Assembly: GCF_016405855.1 (NCBI RefSeq)
Contig: NZ_JAEFCA010000002.1
Span: 753,031 to 817,030 of the forward strand
Direction of reading: 5' to 3'
DNA length: 64,000 bases
Origin: Flavobacterium sp. IB48
Lineage (GTDB): Bacteria > Bacteroidota > Bacteroidia > Flavobacteriales > Flavobacteriaceae
In this document: positions 38,801-47,619 of the stretch, in pieces
Layout of the letters: each line of letters starts with the position of its first letter
How positions within the stretch are numbered: the first letter of the stretch is position 1
Notes under the pieces: model-generated
What the model saw: only the letters and a program-made list of their open reading frames with translations
What the model was told of the DNA's origin: nothing
Databases searched by the model: none
Translations under genes and position numbers: made by a program

Positions 38801-41251
38801 TTAATAAAAATCTACATTAATCACAACTTTTATAGCTCTGTATTGAGCCACAGCTTCAAAACTATTCAGCATTTTCTGAATAGTTTTTTTTGTGTTTCCT
38901 AAATGATGTTCTTGCGGAATTTTAACTAAAATAGTTCTAATGTATTCGTTTCGAATTCTACTTATTGCAGGCTCTTCTGGACCTAAAACTGGCATCCCTA
39001 AGTTTTGACTTAAAACCTGATACAGCCACATAGCTCCTTCTTTCAATTTATCAAAATCTTTGTGCTTTAGCGTAAGCTTAATAATCCTAAAATAAGGCGG
39101 ATATCTATAGATTTGCCTATCATACAATTGTTCTTTATACATACCCATATAATTATGATTTGTAACTTGTTGAATTGTATTATGATTCGGATTATATGTT
39201 TGAATTACAACCTTTCCTTGTTTTTCCGATCTTCCTGCTCTTCCTGCAACTTGTGTCATCATTTGAAAACTGCGCTCAAAAGCTCTAAAATCTGGATGGT
39301 GAAGCATGTTATCGGCATTCATAATTCCCACCAAACCTACATTATCAAAATCAAGTCCTTTGGCTAACATTTGTGTGCCTACCAAAATATCGATTTCACG
39401 ATTTTTAAACGTATCAATTATCTTTTCAAAACCAAATTTACCTCTAGTAGTATCTTGATCCATTCTAGAAGTTTTTGCTTTTGGAAAAAGAGAAGCCAAC
39501 TCCTGCTCTATTTGCTCGGTTCCAAATCCTTTTGTCGTTAAATCTATACTAGAGCAACTATGGCAATTTGTAGGCTTTGCAATTGAGTAGCCGCAATAAT
39601 GACATCGCAACTGATTTTTATGCTTATGATAAGTCAAACTTACATCGCACTGCTGGCAATGCGGAACATGACCGCAAGTCATACACTCTATTATTGGCGA
39701 ATATCCTCTTCTATTTTGAAATAAAATAACCTGCTCGCCCAATGACAAAGATTCTGCAATTTCTTCAATTAAAAGATCGCTAAAATGCCCTGTCATTTTT
39801 TTTCTGAAATGCTTGTCTTTTAAATCGACTAAAAGCACTTCAGGCAAACGTACATTTTTATAACGTTCAGAAAGCGTTACCAATCCGTATTTATCGTTTT
39901 GCGTATTAAAATAGGTTTCAATACTTGGAGTCGCAGAACCTAACAACACTTTAGCTTTATGGAAATTAGCTAAAACAATTGCAGCGTCTCTAGCATGGTA
40001 TCTTGGCGCAGGATCAGTTTGTTTAAAAGTCTGTTCATGCTCTTCGTCAACAATCAGTAATCCTAATTCATTAAAAGGTAAAAACAAAGCAGATCTTGCA
40101 CCTATCACAATTTGCGCTTTTGGCGAATTCTCGAGCGTTTGCCTCCAAACCTCTACTCTTTCATTATTGCTATATTTAGAATGAAAAACAGCTACTTTAT
40201 CTCCAAAATGAAGACGCAATCTAGAAACCAACTGAGTAGTAAGTGCAATTTCTGGAAGCAGATATAAAACCTGTTTATCAGTATGCAAATACTCTTCTAT
40301 CAGCTTAATATAAATCTCTGTTTTTCCACTTGAAGTCACACCATGAAGCAAACAGACTTCTTTATCTAAAAAACTATCTTTTATAGCCAAAAAAGCATTC
40401 TCTTGAGCTTTGCTCAACTGCAATTCTTTATCCGATATTTCTCCACTAAATGTAACGCGATCATGCTGTAAATAATATTCTTCGAATATTTCTTTTTCAA
40501 TTAGAGCCTTTACAACTGCAGCTGTTACATTTGAAACTTCTGTAAGTTTTTTGACTGTGATTGGCTTTCTCTCTGAAGCATTCAACTGAAAATAAGTCAA
40601 AACAATTTCTTTCTGCTTATTAGCACTTTTCAACACTTCAAGCAATTCAGCCAAACCATTATCTGATTCGTATTTTGAATGCAATTTCACATATCGCACC
40701 AACTTTGGTTTATATGTTTCTTTTATTTCTTCATCCAAAAAAATAATATCCCTAGCAATCAGCTTTTGAAGCACCGGAAGTATATTTTTTTTATTTAAAA
40801 TCGAAGCAATTTCTTGAACCTTTAATGAACTCTGATGTTGCAAAGCCTCATAAATCAAAAATTCATCATCAGAAAGTTCGCTGTCGTTTACTACCACATC
40901 AGGTTTATGCGAAATAATAGTTTCACTCTCTAACAATAATCCGCTTGGAAATGCACCTCGATATACGTCTCCAATACCACACATATAATAATTAGCTACC
41001 CAAAGCCAGTGTTTAATCTGAATTTCGGTTGCAATTGGTTTTTCATCCAAAATCTGATGAATTTCTTTCGCTTCATACAATGTTGGAGCATTTTCATGAA
41101 CATCCAAAACAAGTGCTGTATAAATTTTACTTTTGCCAAATGGCACAGCAACTCGCATTCCTTTTTTAATGAAATGAAACTCGGCTTCAGAAACTCGGTA
41201 TGTAAATGTCTTAGCTAAAGAAAGCGGTAAAATGACTTCGATGAAATGCAT
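38801..41251 (-). CDS. priA: Primosomal protein N' (PriA helicase)
   Basis: 3'-5' helicase that reloads the replisome at stalled forks. The 816 residues start with the 3' DNA-binding domain (MHFIEVILPLSLAKTFTYRV). They continue with Walker A in LLHGVTSSGKTEIY, DEEH in LLIVDEEHEQTF, and the zinc-binding insertion with eight cysteines (CMTCGHVPHCQQC and CHYC...CHSC near 535-575). Helicase motif VI is QVAGRAGRS. Length is normal. It lies 24 bp after the beta-lactamase gene, in the same operon. Confidence 0.96.
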   Translation of the reverse strand: MHFIEVILPLSLAKTFTYRVSEAEFHFIKKGMRVAVPFGKSKIYTALVLDVHENAPTLYEAKEIHQILDEKPIATEIQIKHWLWVANYYMCGIGDVYRGAFPSGLLLESETIISHKPDVVVNDSELSDDEFLIYEALQHQSSLKVQEIASILNKKNILPVLQKLIARDIIFLDEEIKETYKPKLVRYVKLHSKYESDNGLAELLEVLKSANKQKEIVLTYFQLNASERKPITVKKLTEVSNVTAAVVKALIEKEIFEEYYLQHDRVTFSGEISDKELQLSKAQENAFLAIKDSFLDKEVCLLHGVTSSGKTEIYIKLIEEYLHTDKQVLYLLPEIALTTQLVSRLRLHFGDKVAVFHSKYSNNERVEVWRQTLENSPKAQIVIGARSALFLPFNELGLLIVDEEHEQTFKQTDPAPRYHARDAAIVLANFHKAKVLLGSATPSIETYFNTQNDKYGLVTLSERYKNVRLPEVLLVDLKDKHFRKKMTGHFSDLLIEEIAESLSLGEQVILFQNRRGYSPIIECMTCGHVPHCQQCDVSLTYHKHKNQLRCHYCGYSIAKPTNCHSCSSIDLTTKGFGTEQIEQELASLFPKAKTSRMDQDTTRGKFGFEKIIDTFKNREIDILVGTQMLAKGLDFDNVGLVGIMNADNMLHHPDFRAFERSFQMMTQVAGRAGRSEKQGKVVIQTYNPNHNTIQQVTNHNYMGMYKEQLYDRQIYRYPPYFRIIKLTLKHKDFDKLKEGAMWLYQVLSQNLGMPVLGPEEPAISRIRNEYIRTILVKIPQEHHLGNTKKTIQKMLNSFEAVAQYRAIKVVINVDFY

Positions 41252-41275
41252 GGATTATTTTTATATGTCAGCAAA

Positions 41276-42034
41276 TTATTTCTGACCTGATTTAGGAGAA
41301 GTATTATTTGAAAGATTATAATCCTGAATCAGCTTTAAAGTATGATTGATAGATTTATTGCTTGTTCCGCCATCATGTCCCGGAATAACATAATGAGGAT
41401 TCTTAAATTTTGACTGAACTTTTTTAATGGATCTTTGCCATTCTTTAACATCTGCATCGCCTAAATATCCAAGATCTTTAGCTTCAACACTTTTTATAAA
41501 ACACCCGCCATAAAGAATTTTCTCTTTTCCGAACCATACTACAATATTATCTGGCGCATGGCCTTTACCAGGATAATACACTTCAAATTTGTATTGTCCA
41601 ACTGTAAAAATTGTGTCATTCGGAGTTATAAATTCAGATCTGGATTCGTTGTTCTTTTTCAAAATATCATCTGTCAGCTTAATAGAGTACGTTTTGATTC
41701 CTTTTTTTTTATAAAAATCAAATCCACCCGCACGATCTTCATGTGAGTGCGTTCCAAAAAGCATAACAACTTCTTTATTATGTTTTGATTTTATACTATC
41801 CAATAAAGGCTGAAACTGTGTTTTATCCCACGGGGCATCAAAAAGAACAACTCCTTTATCTGTAACAACATACATGGCATTGGCAGAAATCTTTGTCCCT
41901 TTATAATCGCTAAAAGTCTTATAAACATAAAAGTCACCCGTAAGATGACTTATTTGTAATGGCGAATTCTTAGATTGTCCAAAGCTGTTTGAAACTATAA
42001 CTAAGAATAAAATTATCGAAGCTAATTTTCGCAT
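41276..42034 (-). CDS. Subclass B1 metallo-beta-lactamase (IND/JOHN-like)
   Basis: A periplasmic zinc hydrolase of beta-lactams, 252 residues with a signal peptide (cleavage near NSFGQ). Every B1 zinc ligand is present: H96, H98 and D100 in THSHEDRAGG, H159 in GKGHAPDN, C178 in YGGCFIKS and H220 in IPGHDGG. The substrate-binding lysine K181 follows C178 by three. A tyrosine (LGYLGDAD) stands where many B1 enzymes have Asn233, which I recall also for IND enzymes of related genera. The family usually hydrolyses carbapenems. It sits inside a tight operon with DUF2147 (10 bp) and priA (24 bp), so it is a resident chromosomal gene. Confidence 0.92.
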   Translation of the reverse strand: MRKLASIILFLVIVSNSFGQSKNSPLQISHLTGDFYVYKTFSDYKGTKISANAMYVVTDKGVVLFDAPWDKTQFQPLLDSIKSKHNKEVVMLFGTHSHEDRAGGFDFYKKKGIKTYSIKLTDDILKKNNESRSEFITPNDTIFTVGQYKFEVYYPGKGHAPDNIVVWFGKEKILYGGCFIKSVEAKDLGYLGDADVKEWQRSIKKVQSKFKNPHYVIPGHDGGTSNKSINHTLKLIQDYNLSNNTSPKSGQK

Positions 42035-42044
42035 TAGATTTTAA

Positions 42045-42473
42045 TTAATTTTTTACCCTTGTCCAATATTGCGTTCTACCCATTAAAGATATACCAACAT
42101 ACCCTCGAAGTTTTAGTTTATCGGCAGATTCTAATGAGATATAACATTTGTATTTTTTACCGCTTGTAGGGTCTAAAATAGTACCTCCATTATATTCATC
42201 ACCATCTTTTTTTAAACCATTTATAATTACCATTCCTAAAATTGGCTTGTTTTTTTCAGCTCCTTCACATTTTACGCAGACATCTTTTTTATGGCTATCG
42301 CGAAGTATATCTACTACTTTACCATACAATTTCCCTGATTTTTCGTAAATCTCTACGATCGATTTTGCTTCACCTGTTTCATCATCAATTGTTTTCCATT
42401 TCCCAATTACACTTTGGCTTTGCATGGTTAGCGCAAAGAAAAAAACACCGATTGTTAACATCCAATTTTTCAT
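42045..42473 (-). CDS. DUF2147 family secreted protein
   Basis: A 142-residue exported protein (signal peptide 1-19, TMQSQS). The motif VIGKWKTIDDETGEAKSIVE opens a lipocalin-like beta-barrel. GGTILDPTSGKKYKCYISLE and LKLRGYVGISLMGRTQYWTR are the DUF2147 signature. A CVKC pair lies near residue 66-69. Function is unknown; it is probably periplasmic. It starts 1 bp from the YihY stop and 10 bp before the beta-lactamase, so all three are tightly coupled. Confidence 0.9.
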   Translation of the reverse strand: MKNWMLTIGVFFFALTMQSQSVIGKWKTIDDETGEAKSIVEIYEKSGKLYGKVVDILRDSHKKDVCVKCEGAEKNKPILGMVIINGLKKDGDEYNGGTILDPTSGKKYKCYISLESADKLKLRGYVGISLMGRTQYWTRVKN

Positions 42474-42474
42474 A

Positions 42475-43398
42475 CTAGTAAGTTTTTTTTTGTTTTAATT
42501 TTCTGATAGAAGCGTTTAGTTCGAACCCTAAAAGCAGTATCATACAGTTTATCCAAATATAAAACATTAGAATTAATAATGTCCCAATTGAACCATAAAG
42601 TTCGTTATATTTTGAAAATTTTATAACCCAAATCCCAAAAAAGAACGAAGATATAACAATTAGGATCGTTGTAAAAACAGAACCAATGCTTATAAAAGAC
42701 ACTTTATTATACTGTTTTGTACCATAACGCAATAATATTGAAGATGTTATCAAAATCATTAAAATAACAAACAAGTATCTTCCTAAGATGATCAACGGAA
42801 TTCGATCACTCAATACATCCTGAATGATTGTTTTCTGAATAAAAACCTCAAAAACGACAATTGTTGCCACTGTTACAAACAAAATAACTGTCATAACAAG
42901 AGAAATTGCCAACGCAACAAGATACTGTTTAAAAAATCCGCGTTTATCAAAAACATGTTTAGAAGATTCAAAACCGCTCAAAATGCCATTTATACCATTT
43001 GCCATTAAGAAAATAGAAAGCAGGAAACCTGACGATAATAAACCCGAGTGACTATTATTTAAAATATCACTAATGATTTTACTAATCGCATCAAAAGTGT
43101 TTGGCGGAACGCTTTGCTGAACGAACTGCAAGAAATCTTCCTGAAAATTATCTATAGGAATAAATGGAATTAAGTTTAAGATAAACAGTGCAAAAGGAAA
43201 TAAAGCCATGAAAAAGCTAAAAGAAACCGCACTGGCATGATATGAAAATGCACCTTCAATAATTCCTAAGGTATACATTTCTAGCAAATCATACAGCGAA
43301 AAACCTTCTAGCCAAGGCAGTTTTATTCTTTTAAAAAGTCGGGCTACATTGCGTATAACAGGCAATTTCTCAATCCGATCTTCTATCTCCTGCGACAT
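42475..43398 (-). CDS. YihY/BrkB family inner membrane protein
   Basis: A 307-residue protein with six membrane spans, long misnamed ribonuclease BN. The family motif YHASAVSFSFFMALFPFALF is at about residues 55-75, followed by a conserved NGINGILSGFESSKHV region and a C-terminal YGSIGTLLILMFYIWINCMI. Its transport or envelope role is not established. It is 1 bp from the DUF2147 gene and 89 bp after nadC. Confidence 0.9.
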   Translation of the reverse strand: MSQEIEDRIEKLPVIRNVARLFKRIKLPWLEGFSLYDLLEMYTLGIIEGAFSYHASAVSFSFFMALFPFALFILNLIPFIPIDNFQEDFLQFVQQSVPPNTFDAISKIISDILNNSHSGLLSSGFLLSIFLMANGINGILSGFESSKHVFDKRGFFKQYLVALAISLVMTVILFVTVATIVVFEVFIQKTIIQDVLSDRIPLIILGRYLFVILMILITSSILLRYGTKQYNKVSFISIGSVFTTILIVISSFFFGIWVIKFSKYNELYGSIGTLLILMFYIWINCMILLLGFELNASIRKLKQKKTY

Positions 43399-43487
43399 AT
43401 TTTTAGATTTTAGATTTCTGAGTTTAGTCCAACTATCGGGATAGATTTACAAAACTCATAACTTATAACTCAAAATTTATAACTTCG

Positions 43488-44345
43488 TTAAAAAGCTTTC
43501 AAACTCAAATCCATATTATAAACAGAATGCGTTAAAGCACCAGACGAAATATAATCTACACCGCATAAAGCATATTCACGAACTGTTTTTTCACTGATAT
43601 TTCCTGAAGATTCAGTTTGGCATTTTGTACCAATTAATTCAACGGCCGTTTTAGTATCTTCATAATTAAAGTTATCAATCAGAATTCTATGAACTCCATC
43701 GCTCAATAAAATCTCTCTAATTTCATCTAGATTGCGAGCTTCAACAATAATTTTTAAATCCAAATTATTTTCCTCTAAATATTCTTTTGTTTTAGAAATC
43801 GCACGAGTAATTCCGCCTGCAAAATCAATATGATTGTCTTTTAACATAATCATATCATATAAAGCATAACGGTGATTCTCGCCACCTCCAATTTTTACAG
43901 CCCATTTTTCTGCCGCTCTAAAATTTGGAGTCGTTTTACGTGTATCTAAAATCTTTGTATTTGTTCCTTCCAAAAGATCCATTAAATGACTTGTTTTTGT
44001 AGCAATTGCAGACATTCTCTGCATGGTATTCAAAACAACTCTTTCAGCTTTTAAAATAGATTGTGAGCTTCCAGAAACTTCAAAAACAACTTCTCCGTAT
44101 TCTACATGCGTTCCATCTTCAATAAAAGTTTTCACTTTCAGTTTTGGATCCACATGTGCAAATATCATTTTTGCCAATTCTACACCAGCAATTATTCCTT
44201 GATCTTTTACCAACAATTTAGCTTGACCGTGAGCTGTATCTGGTATACAAGCCAGCGAACTATAATCGCCTGGTCCAACATCTTCTCTTATGGCGTTACT
44301 AATCAAAAGTTGTAATTCTGCTTGAAATTGTGCTTCGCTTATCAT
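43488..44345 (-). CDS. nadC: Nicotinate-nucleotide diphosphorylase (carboxylating)
   Basis: Quinolinate phosphoribosyltransferase of NAD synthesis: quinolinate plus PRPP gives NaMN, CO2 and PPi. The 285 residues hold EDVGPGDYSS, VLNTMQRMSAIATKT, LDTRKTTPNFRAAEKWAVKIGGGENHR, MLKDNHI, EARNLDE and the C-terminal SGNISEKTV and SSGALTHSV motifs, all diagnostic. Length is normal. It is divergent from the plus-strand AlkC-like gene. Confidence 0.97.
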   Translation of the reverse strand: MISEAQFQAELQLLISNAIREDVGPGDYSSLACIPDTAHGQAKLLVKDQGIIAGVELAKMIFAHVDPKLKVKTFIEDGTHVEYGEVVFEVSGSSQSILKAERVVLNTMQRMSAIATKTSHLMDLLEGTNTKILDTRKTTPNFRAAEKWAVKIGGGENHRYALYDMIMLKDNHIDFAGGITRAISKTKEYLEENNLDLKIIVEARNLDEIREILLSDGVHRILIDNFNYEDTKTAVELIGTKCQTESSGNISEKTVREYALCGVDYISSGALTHSVYNMDLSLKAF

Positions 44346-44520
44346 TTTTCTATTTTTAATAATATGCTAAATTAGGATATATTTTATGGATTTGAAAGTT
44401 ACTGCACCATGAAAAATTACATAAAACATTAAATATCTCTTTTTTAACTATTAAGATATTCAGAAAAATAAAGTTACAATTCTTAACAAAACTTAATCTC
44501 TTAATAAGAGCTCAATTAAA

Positions 44521-44528
44521 TATCTTTG
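44521..44528 (+). promoter_or_regulatory. -7 element of the AlkC-like gene promoter
   Basis: TATCTTTG is a full TAnnTTTG match; no clear -33 TTG is found 19 bases upstream. Transcription would begin near 44534. This puts the in-frame TTG at 44526 inside the promoter and supports the ATG at 44550 as start. Confidence 0.5.
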
Positions 44529-44549
44529 AAGTTTATTCAAGCAAAAATC

Positions 44550-45650
44550 ATGGGATTAATTAAAGATATTTACTCGGTTTCTTTTTACGAAAAATTTGGT
44601 CAGGCTGTCGCCGAAGTACATCCTTCATTCAACAAACAAAAATTCATTGAAGCGATTTACGAAGGCGATTTTGTACAGAAAGAATGGAAAGACCGCATGA
44701 AACATACTACAGTTGTACTTCACCAATTTATGCCTCAGAATTTTGTAGAAGCCACTGCTTTAATTGATGAAATCATTGAAAACTTAAAGAAAAATAGTTT
44801 TACTGATGGCAATCTGGCTTTCATTTTCTTTGCCGATTATATCGAAATGTACGGTTTAGACGATTTTGAAACTTCCGTAAAGGCCTTTGTTTCTATAACA
44901 CAATTTATAAGCTGCGAGTTTGCCGTTCGTCCCTTTCTTTTAAAATATAAAGAAAGAATGATCAACGAAATGATTAAATGGTCTTTGCACAAAAATCATC
45001 ATGTACGAAGATTAGCTAGCGAAGGTTCAAGACCCAGATTGCCTTGGGCAATGGCGATTCCGTTTCTAAAAAAAGACCCAACTTCTATTCTTCTGATTTT
45101 AGAAAATTTAAAAAATGATCCTTCAGAATATGTTCGCAGAAGTGTTGCCAATAATTTGAATGATATTGTAAAAGATAATCCTGAGATTGTACTCGAAATC
45201 GCTTCAAGATGGAAAGGCCACAGCAAAGAAACAGACGGAATTATAAAACACGGTTGCCGAACTTTATTAAAACAAGGACATCCTGAAATTTTAAGTCATT
45301 ATGGTTTAGAAAGCACCAATATCGAGCTTTCATCTTTCGAAATCAAAACTCCAACTGTAAAAATTGGAGATTATCTGCAGTTTCATTTTCATTTAAATAA
45401 TAAAAACGAAGAACCCAAAACAGTTCGTTTAGAATATGCCGTTCATTACAAAAAAGCAAAAGGGCATTTGGCAAAAAAAGTCTTTAAAATCAGTGAGAAA
45501 ATTTATCATCCAAATCAATTAACTAAGATTGAAAGAAATCAGTCTTTTAAATTGATTACGACCAGAGTTTTTCACACAGGAAAACATCAATTGTCGATTA
45601 TTATTAATGGAACTGAAAGTGAAGTTTTGGAGTTTGAGTTGATTGATTAA
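44550..45650 (+). CDS. DNA alkylation repair protein, AlkC-like with Ig-like C-terminal domain
   Basis: A 366-residue HEAT-like repeat DNA glycosylase that removes alkylated bases such as 3-methyladenine. Helical repeats fill about residues 1-250; the segment VRRLASEGSRPRLPWAM is the best family landmark, with YVRRSVANNLNDI in the following repeat. The last 100 residues (TPTVKIGDYLQFHFHLNN to SEVLEFELID) look like an Ig-like beta domain, known for part of the AlkC group. I start at ATG 44550 rather than the open-frame TTG at 44526, because the latter overlaps the -7 element. Confidence 0.88.
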   Translation: MGLIKDIYSVSFYEKFGQAVAEVHPSFNKQKFIEAIYEGDFVQKEWKDRMKHTTVVLHQFMPQNFVEATALIDEIIENLKKNSFTDGNLAFIFFADYIEMYGLDDFETSVKAFVSITQFISCEFAVRPFLLKYKERMINEMIKWSLHKNHHVRRLASEGSRPRLPWAMAIPFLKKDPTSILLILENLKNDPSEYVRRSVANNLNDIVKDNPEIVLEIASRWKGHSKETDGIIKHGCRTLLKQGHPEILSHYGLESTNIELSSFEIKTPTVKIGDYLQFHFHLNNKNEEPKTVRLEYAVHYKKAKGHLAKKVFKISEKIYHPNQLTKIERNQSFKLITTRVFHTGKHQLSIIINGTESEVLEFELID

Positions 45651-45808
45651 CTGTACTGAATTCACAAATTATCAAGGTTTAAACATCCTGAACTTAGAAA
45701 CATCAAAATCAACAATTTGAATAATTACACATTTTCACTACTTTTATAGATAATACAAAAAACAACTTTTCTTAATCTAAATTAAGTTACAGATTTCTAT
45801 CACCACTG

Positions 45809-45816
45809 TAATTTTG
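45809..45816 (+). promoter_or_regulatory. -7 element of the pirin-osmC-gnat operon
   Basis: TAATTTTG fits TAnnTTTG, with TTA in place of TTG about 19 bases upstream. The start site would be near 45822, about 17 bases before the pirin ATG. Confidence 0.45.
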
Positions 45817-45838
45817 TTTTCAAATAAAATAATACCAC

Positions 45839-46720
45839 ATGTCAAACATCAGTTTAATCATCGAAGAACGTGCAGCCAATATTGGCAATTTTATGGTAGG
45901 AAGATTATTGCCTTTCCGTGAAAAAAGAGCCGTTGGACCATTTGTATTTATCGATCATATGGGGCCTGCGCATTTAAGTGACCATGAAAATATGGATGTT
46001 CCTCCGCACCCGCATATCGGACTTTCAACACTTACTTTTTTATTTGAAGGAAGCATTATGCACCGCGATAGTTTAGGAACCGAATTAGAAATAAAGCCAG
46101 GCGCTGTAAACTGGATGACAGCCGGAAAAGGAATTGTTCACTCAGAAAGAACTCCAGAATATTTAAGACATTCAGATAAAATGCTTCACGGTTTGCAGAT
46201 TTGGGTTGCTCTTCCTAAAGAATTAGAGCAAATGGAACCTAATTTTACACACGTTGAAGCAGATAATATTCCTGCTTGGGAAGAAAATGGAGTTTCGTTC
46301 AAATTGATTGCTGGTGAAGCTTTTGGAAAAAAATCTCCAGTTCCTGTTTATAGTCCATTATACTTTATTGAAATTAAAAGCAAAGAGGCTCAAAAAATTA
46401 ATATCGGAAAAGATTTGTTTGGCGAAAGCGGTTTATATATTTTGGAAGGAAGCATCAAAAATGGCGAACATACATACGATCCAAGACAAATTTTAATTAC
46501 AACTGAAGCCTCTCTTTGCGAGTTCGAAATTGCTGCAAACTCTACAGTTTATATTTTTGGAGGAGAGCCATTTCCTGAAGAACATTTCATCTTTTGGAAC
46601 TTTGTTTCTTCTGATAAAAACCTCATCGAAAAAGCAAAAATTGACTGGACAAACCAGACTTTTCCAAAAGTTCCTGGAGAAACCGAATTTGTACCATTGC
46701 CTGAACCAAGAATTAGATAA
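45839..46720 (+). CDS. Pirin family protein
   Basis: A 293-residue bicupin. The N-terminal cupin has the metal-binding motif PHPHIGLSTLTFLFEGSIMHRDS and the conserved NWMTAGKGIVHSERTPE. The C-terminal cupin (about 160-290) ends with EEHFIFWNFVSS. Bacterial pirins are iron proteins; some act as quercetin dioxygenases, but the substrate here is unknown. It is first in an operon with OsmC and an acetyltransferase, 2 bp from the next start, which suggests a stress or redox-linked function. Confidence 0.94.
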   Translation: MSNISLIIEERAANIGNFMVGRLLPFREKRAVGPFVFIDHMGPAHLSDHENMDVPPHPHIGLSTLTFLFEGSIMHRDSLGTELEIKPGAVNWMTAGKGIVHSERTPEYLRHSDKMLHGLQIWVALPKELEQMEPNFTHVEADNIPAWEENGVSFKLIAGEAFGKKSPVPVYSPLYFIEIKSKEAQKINIGKDLFGESGLYILEGSIKNGEHTYDPRQILITTEASLCEFEIAANSTVYIFGGEPFPEEHFIFWNFVSSDKNLIEKAKIDWTNQTFPKVPGETEFVPLPEPRIR

Positions 46721-46722
46721 TT

Positions 46723-47118
46723 ATGAATACAATAGCAGCAAAAATAGATACGCGTTTGTATCGCACCGAAATAACATCTGCCAGCGGAAATGTAGTAATT
46801 GCAGATGAACCACAGGAAATGGGTGGCAAAAATTTAGGATTCAGTCCGTCAGAACTTTTAGCTTCGTCATTAGCCTCTTGCACGCTGATTACATTAAGAA
46901 TGTACATCAATAGAAAGCAATGGAATGTTGAAGAAATCAATATAAAAGTCGATTTTGAAAGAGATTCAGAACAAAACGTATCTCTTTTTACCCGAAAAAT
47001 AGAAATCATTGGCGAAGTTGACGAAAAACAAAGACAGCGCCTAGAAACGATTGCAAATAGCTGTCCGATTCATAAAACATTAACACATTCAATCGAAATC
47101 AAAACCACATTATTTTAA
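46723..47118 (+). CDS. OsmC/Ohr family protein
   Basis: A 131-residue thiol peroxidase-like protein. The two redox cysteines are in SSLASCTLITLRMY and ANSCPIHKTL, and the fold motif GFSPSELLASSLA is typical of OsmC. The family detoxifies organic hydroperoxides, with specificity not readable here. It is 2 bp after pirin and 5 bp before the acetyltransferase gene. Confidence 0.93.
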   Translation: MNTIAAKIDTRLYRTEITSASGNVVIADEPQEMGGKNLGFSPSELLASSLASCTLITLRMYINRKQWNVEEINIKVDFERDSEQNVSLFTRKIEIIGEVDEKQRQRLETIANSCPIHKTLTHSIEIKTTLF

Positions 47119-47123
47119 TCATC

Positions 47124-47408
47124 ATGGAAATTCAACAAATAAACGATACAAGAAGAGGCTATTTTGAAGCTGTAGAAGACGGAAAAGAAGCTGGAAAAAT
47201 GACTTATACTTGGGCAGGAGACTCTAAATTTATTATTGACCATACAGAAGTAAGTCCAGATTTTAATGGAAAAGGTGTTGGCAAAAAATTAGTTATGGCA
47301 GCCGTAGATTATGCCAGAGCAAATAATGTAAAAATTATTCCTCTTTGTCCTTTCGCAAAAAGCGTTTTTGATAAGGTTCCTGAAATACATGATGTATTTT
47401 TTTCTTAA
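47124..47408 (+). CDS. Small GNAT-family N-acetyltransferase
   Basis: A 94-residue protein of the short GNAT group. It has the strand FIIDHTEVSPDFNGKGVGKKLVMAAVDYARA, which holds the acetyl-CoA-binding loop (NGKGVGKKL), and the C-terminal IIPLCPFAKSVFDK. It lacks the extra N-terminal strands of full-size GNATs. Substrate is unknown. It is the last gene of the pirin operon. Confidence 0.9.
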   Translation: MEIQQINDTRRGYFEAVEDGKEAGKMTYTWAGDSKFIIDHTEVSPDFNGKGVGKKLVMAAVDYARANNVKIIPLCPFAKSVFDKVPEIHDVFFS

Positions 47409-47424
47409 AAGGTTCTAAGTTTTT

Positions 47425-47543
47425 TTAACCGCAAAGCGCGCAAAGAATAACGCAAAGTTCGCAAAGTTTTTAGACAAAGCTTTGCGAACTTTGCGTTTAT
47501 ACTAAGTCAAGTAAATAACAAAACCTTGCGCTCTTTGCGGTAA
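47425..47543. repeat. Nested intergenic palindrome of AAAG/GCAAAG type
   Basis: An outer pair (about 47425-47443 with 47526-47543, matching CCGCAAAG-GCGCAA) encloses a perfect 18-bp inner pair (47449-47466 with 47480-47497). It can fold into a long hairpin. It separates the pirin operon from the adenosine deaminase gene. Confidence 0.75.
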
Positions 47544-47590
47544 AAATTCAAGATAACGAAATTCAATTTTCAAATTTCTCCGAAAACTCG

Positions 47591-47598
47591 TATATTTG
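47591..47598 (+). promoter_or_regulatory. -7 element of the adenosine deaminase gene
   Basis: TATATTTG, full TAnnTTTG match, 21 bases before the ATG at 47620. No clean TTG is seen at -33. Confidence 0.5.
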
Positions 47599-47619
47599 CG
47601 CGTAATTTAATCTTAGAGT

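Noticed and set aside
46713..47009. Minus-strand ORF over the osmC-like gene
   Set aside because: The plus-strand gene has both redox cysteines and tight operon spacing; the antisense frame has nothing recognisable.
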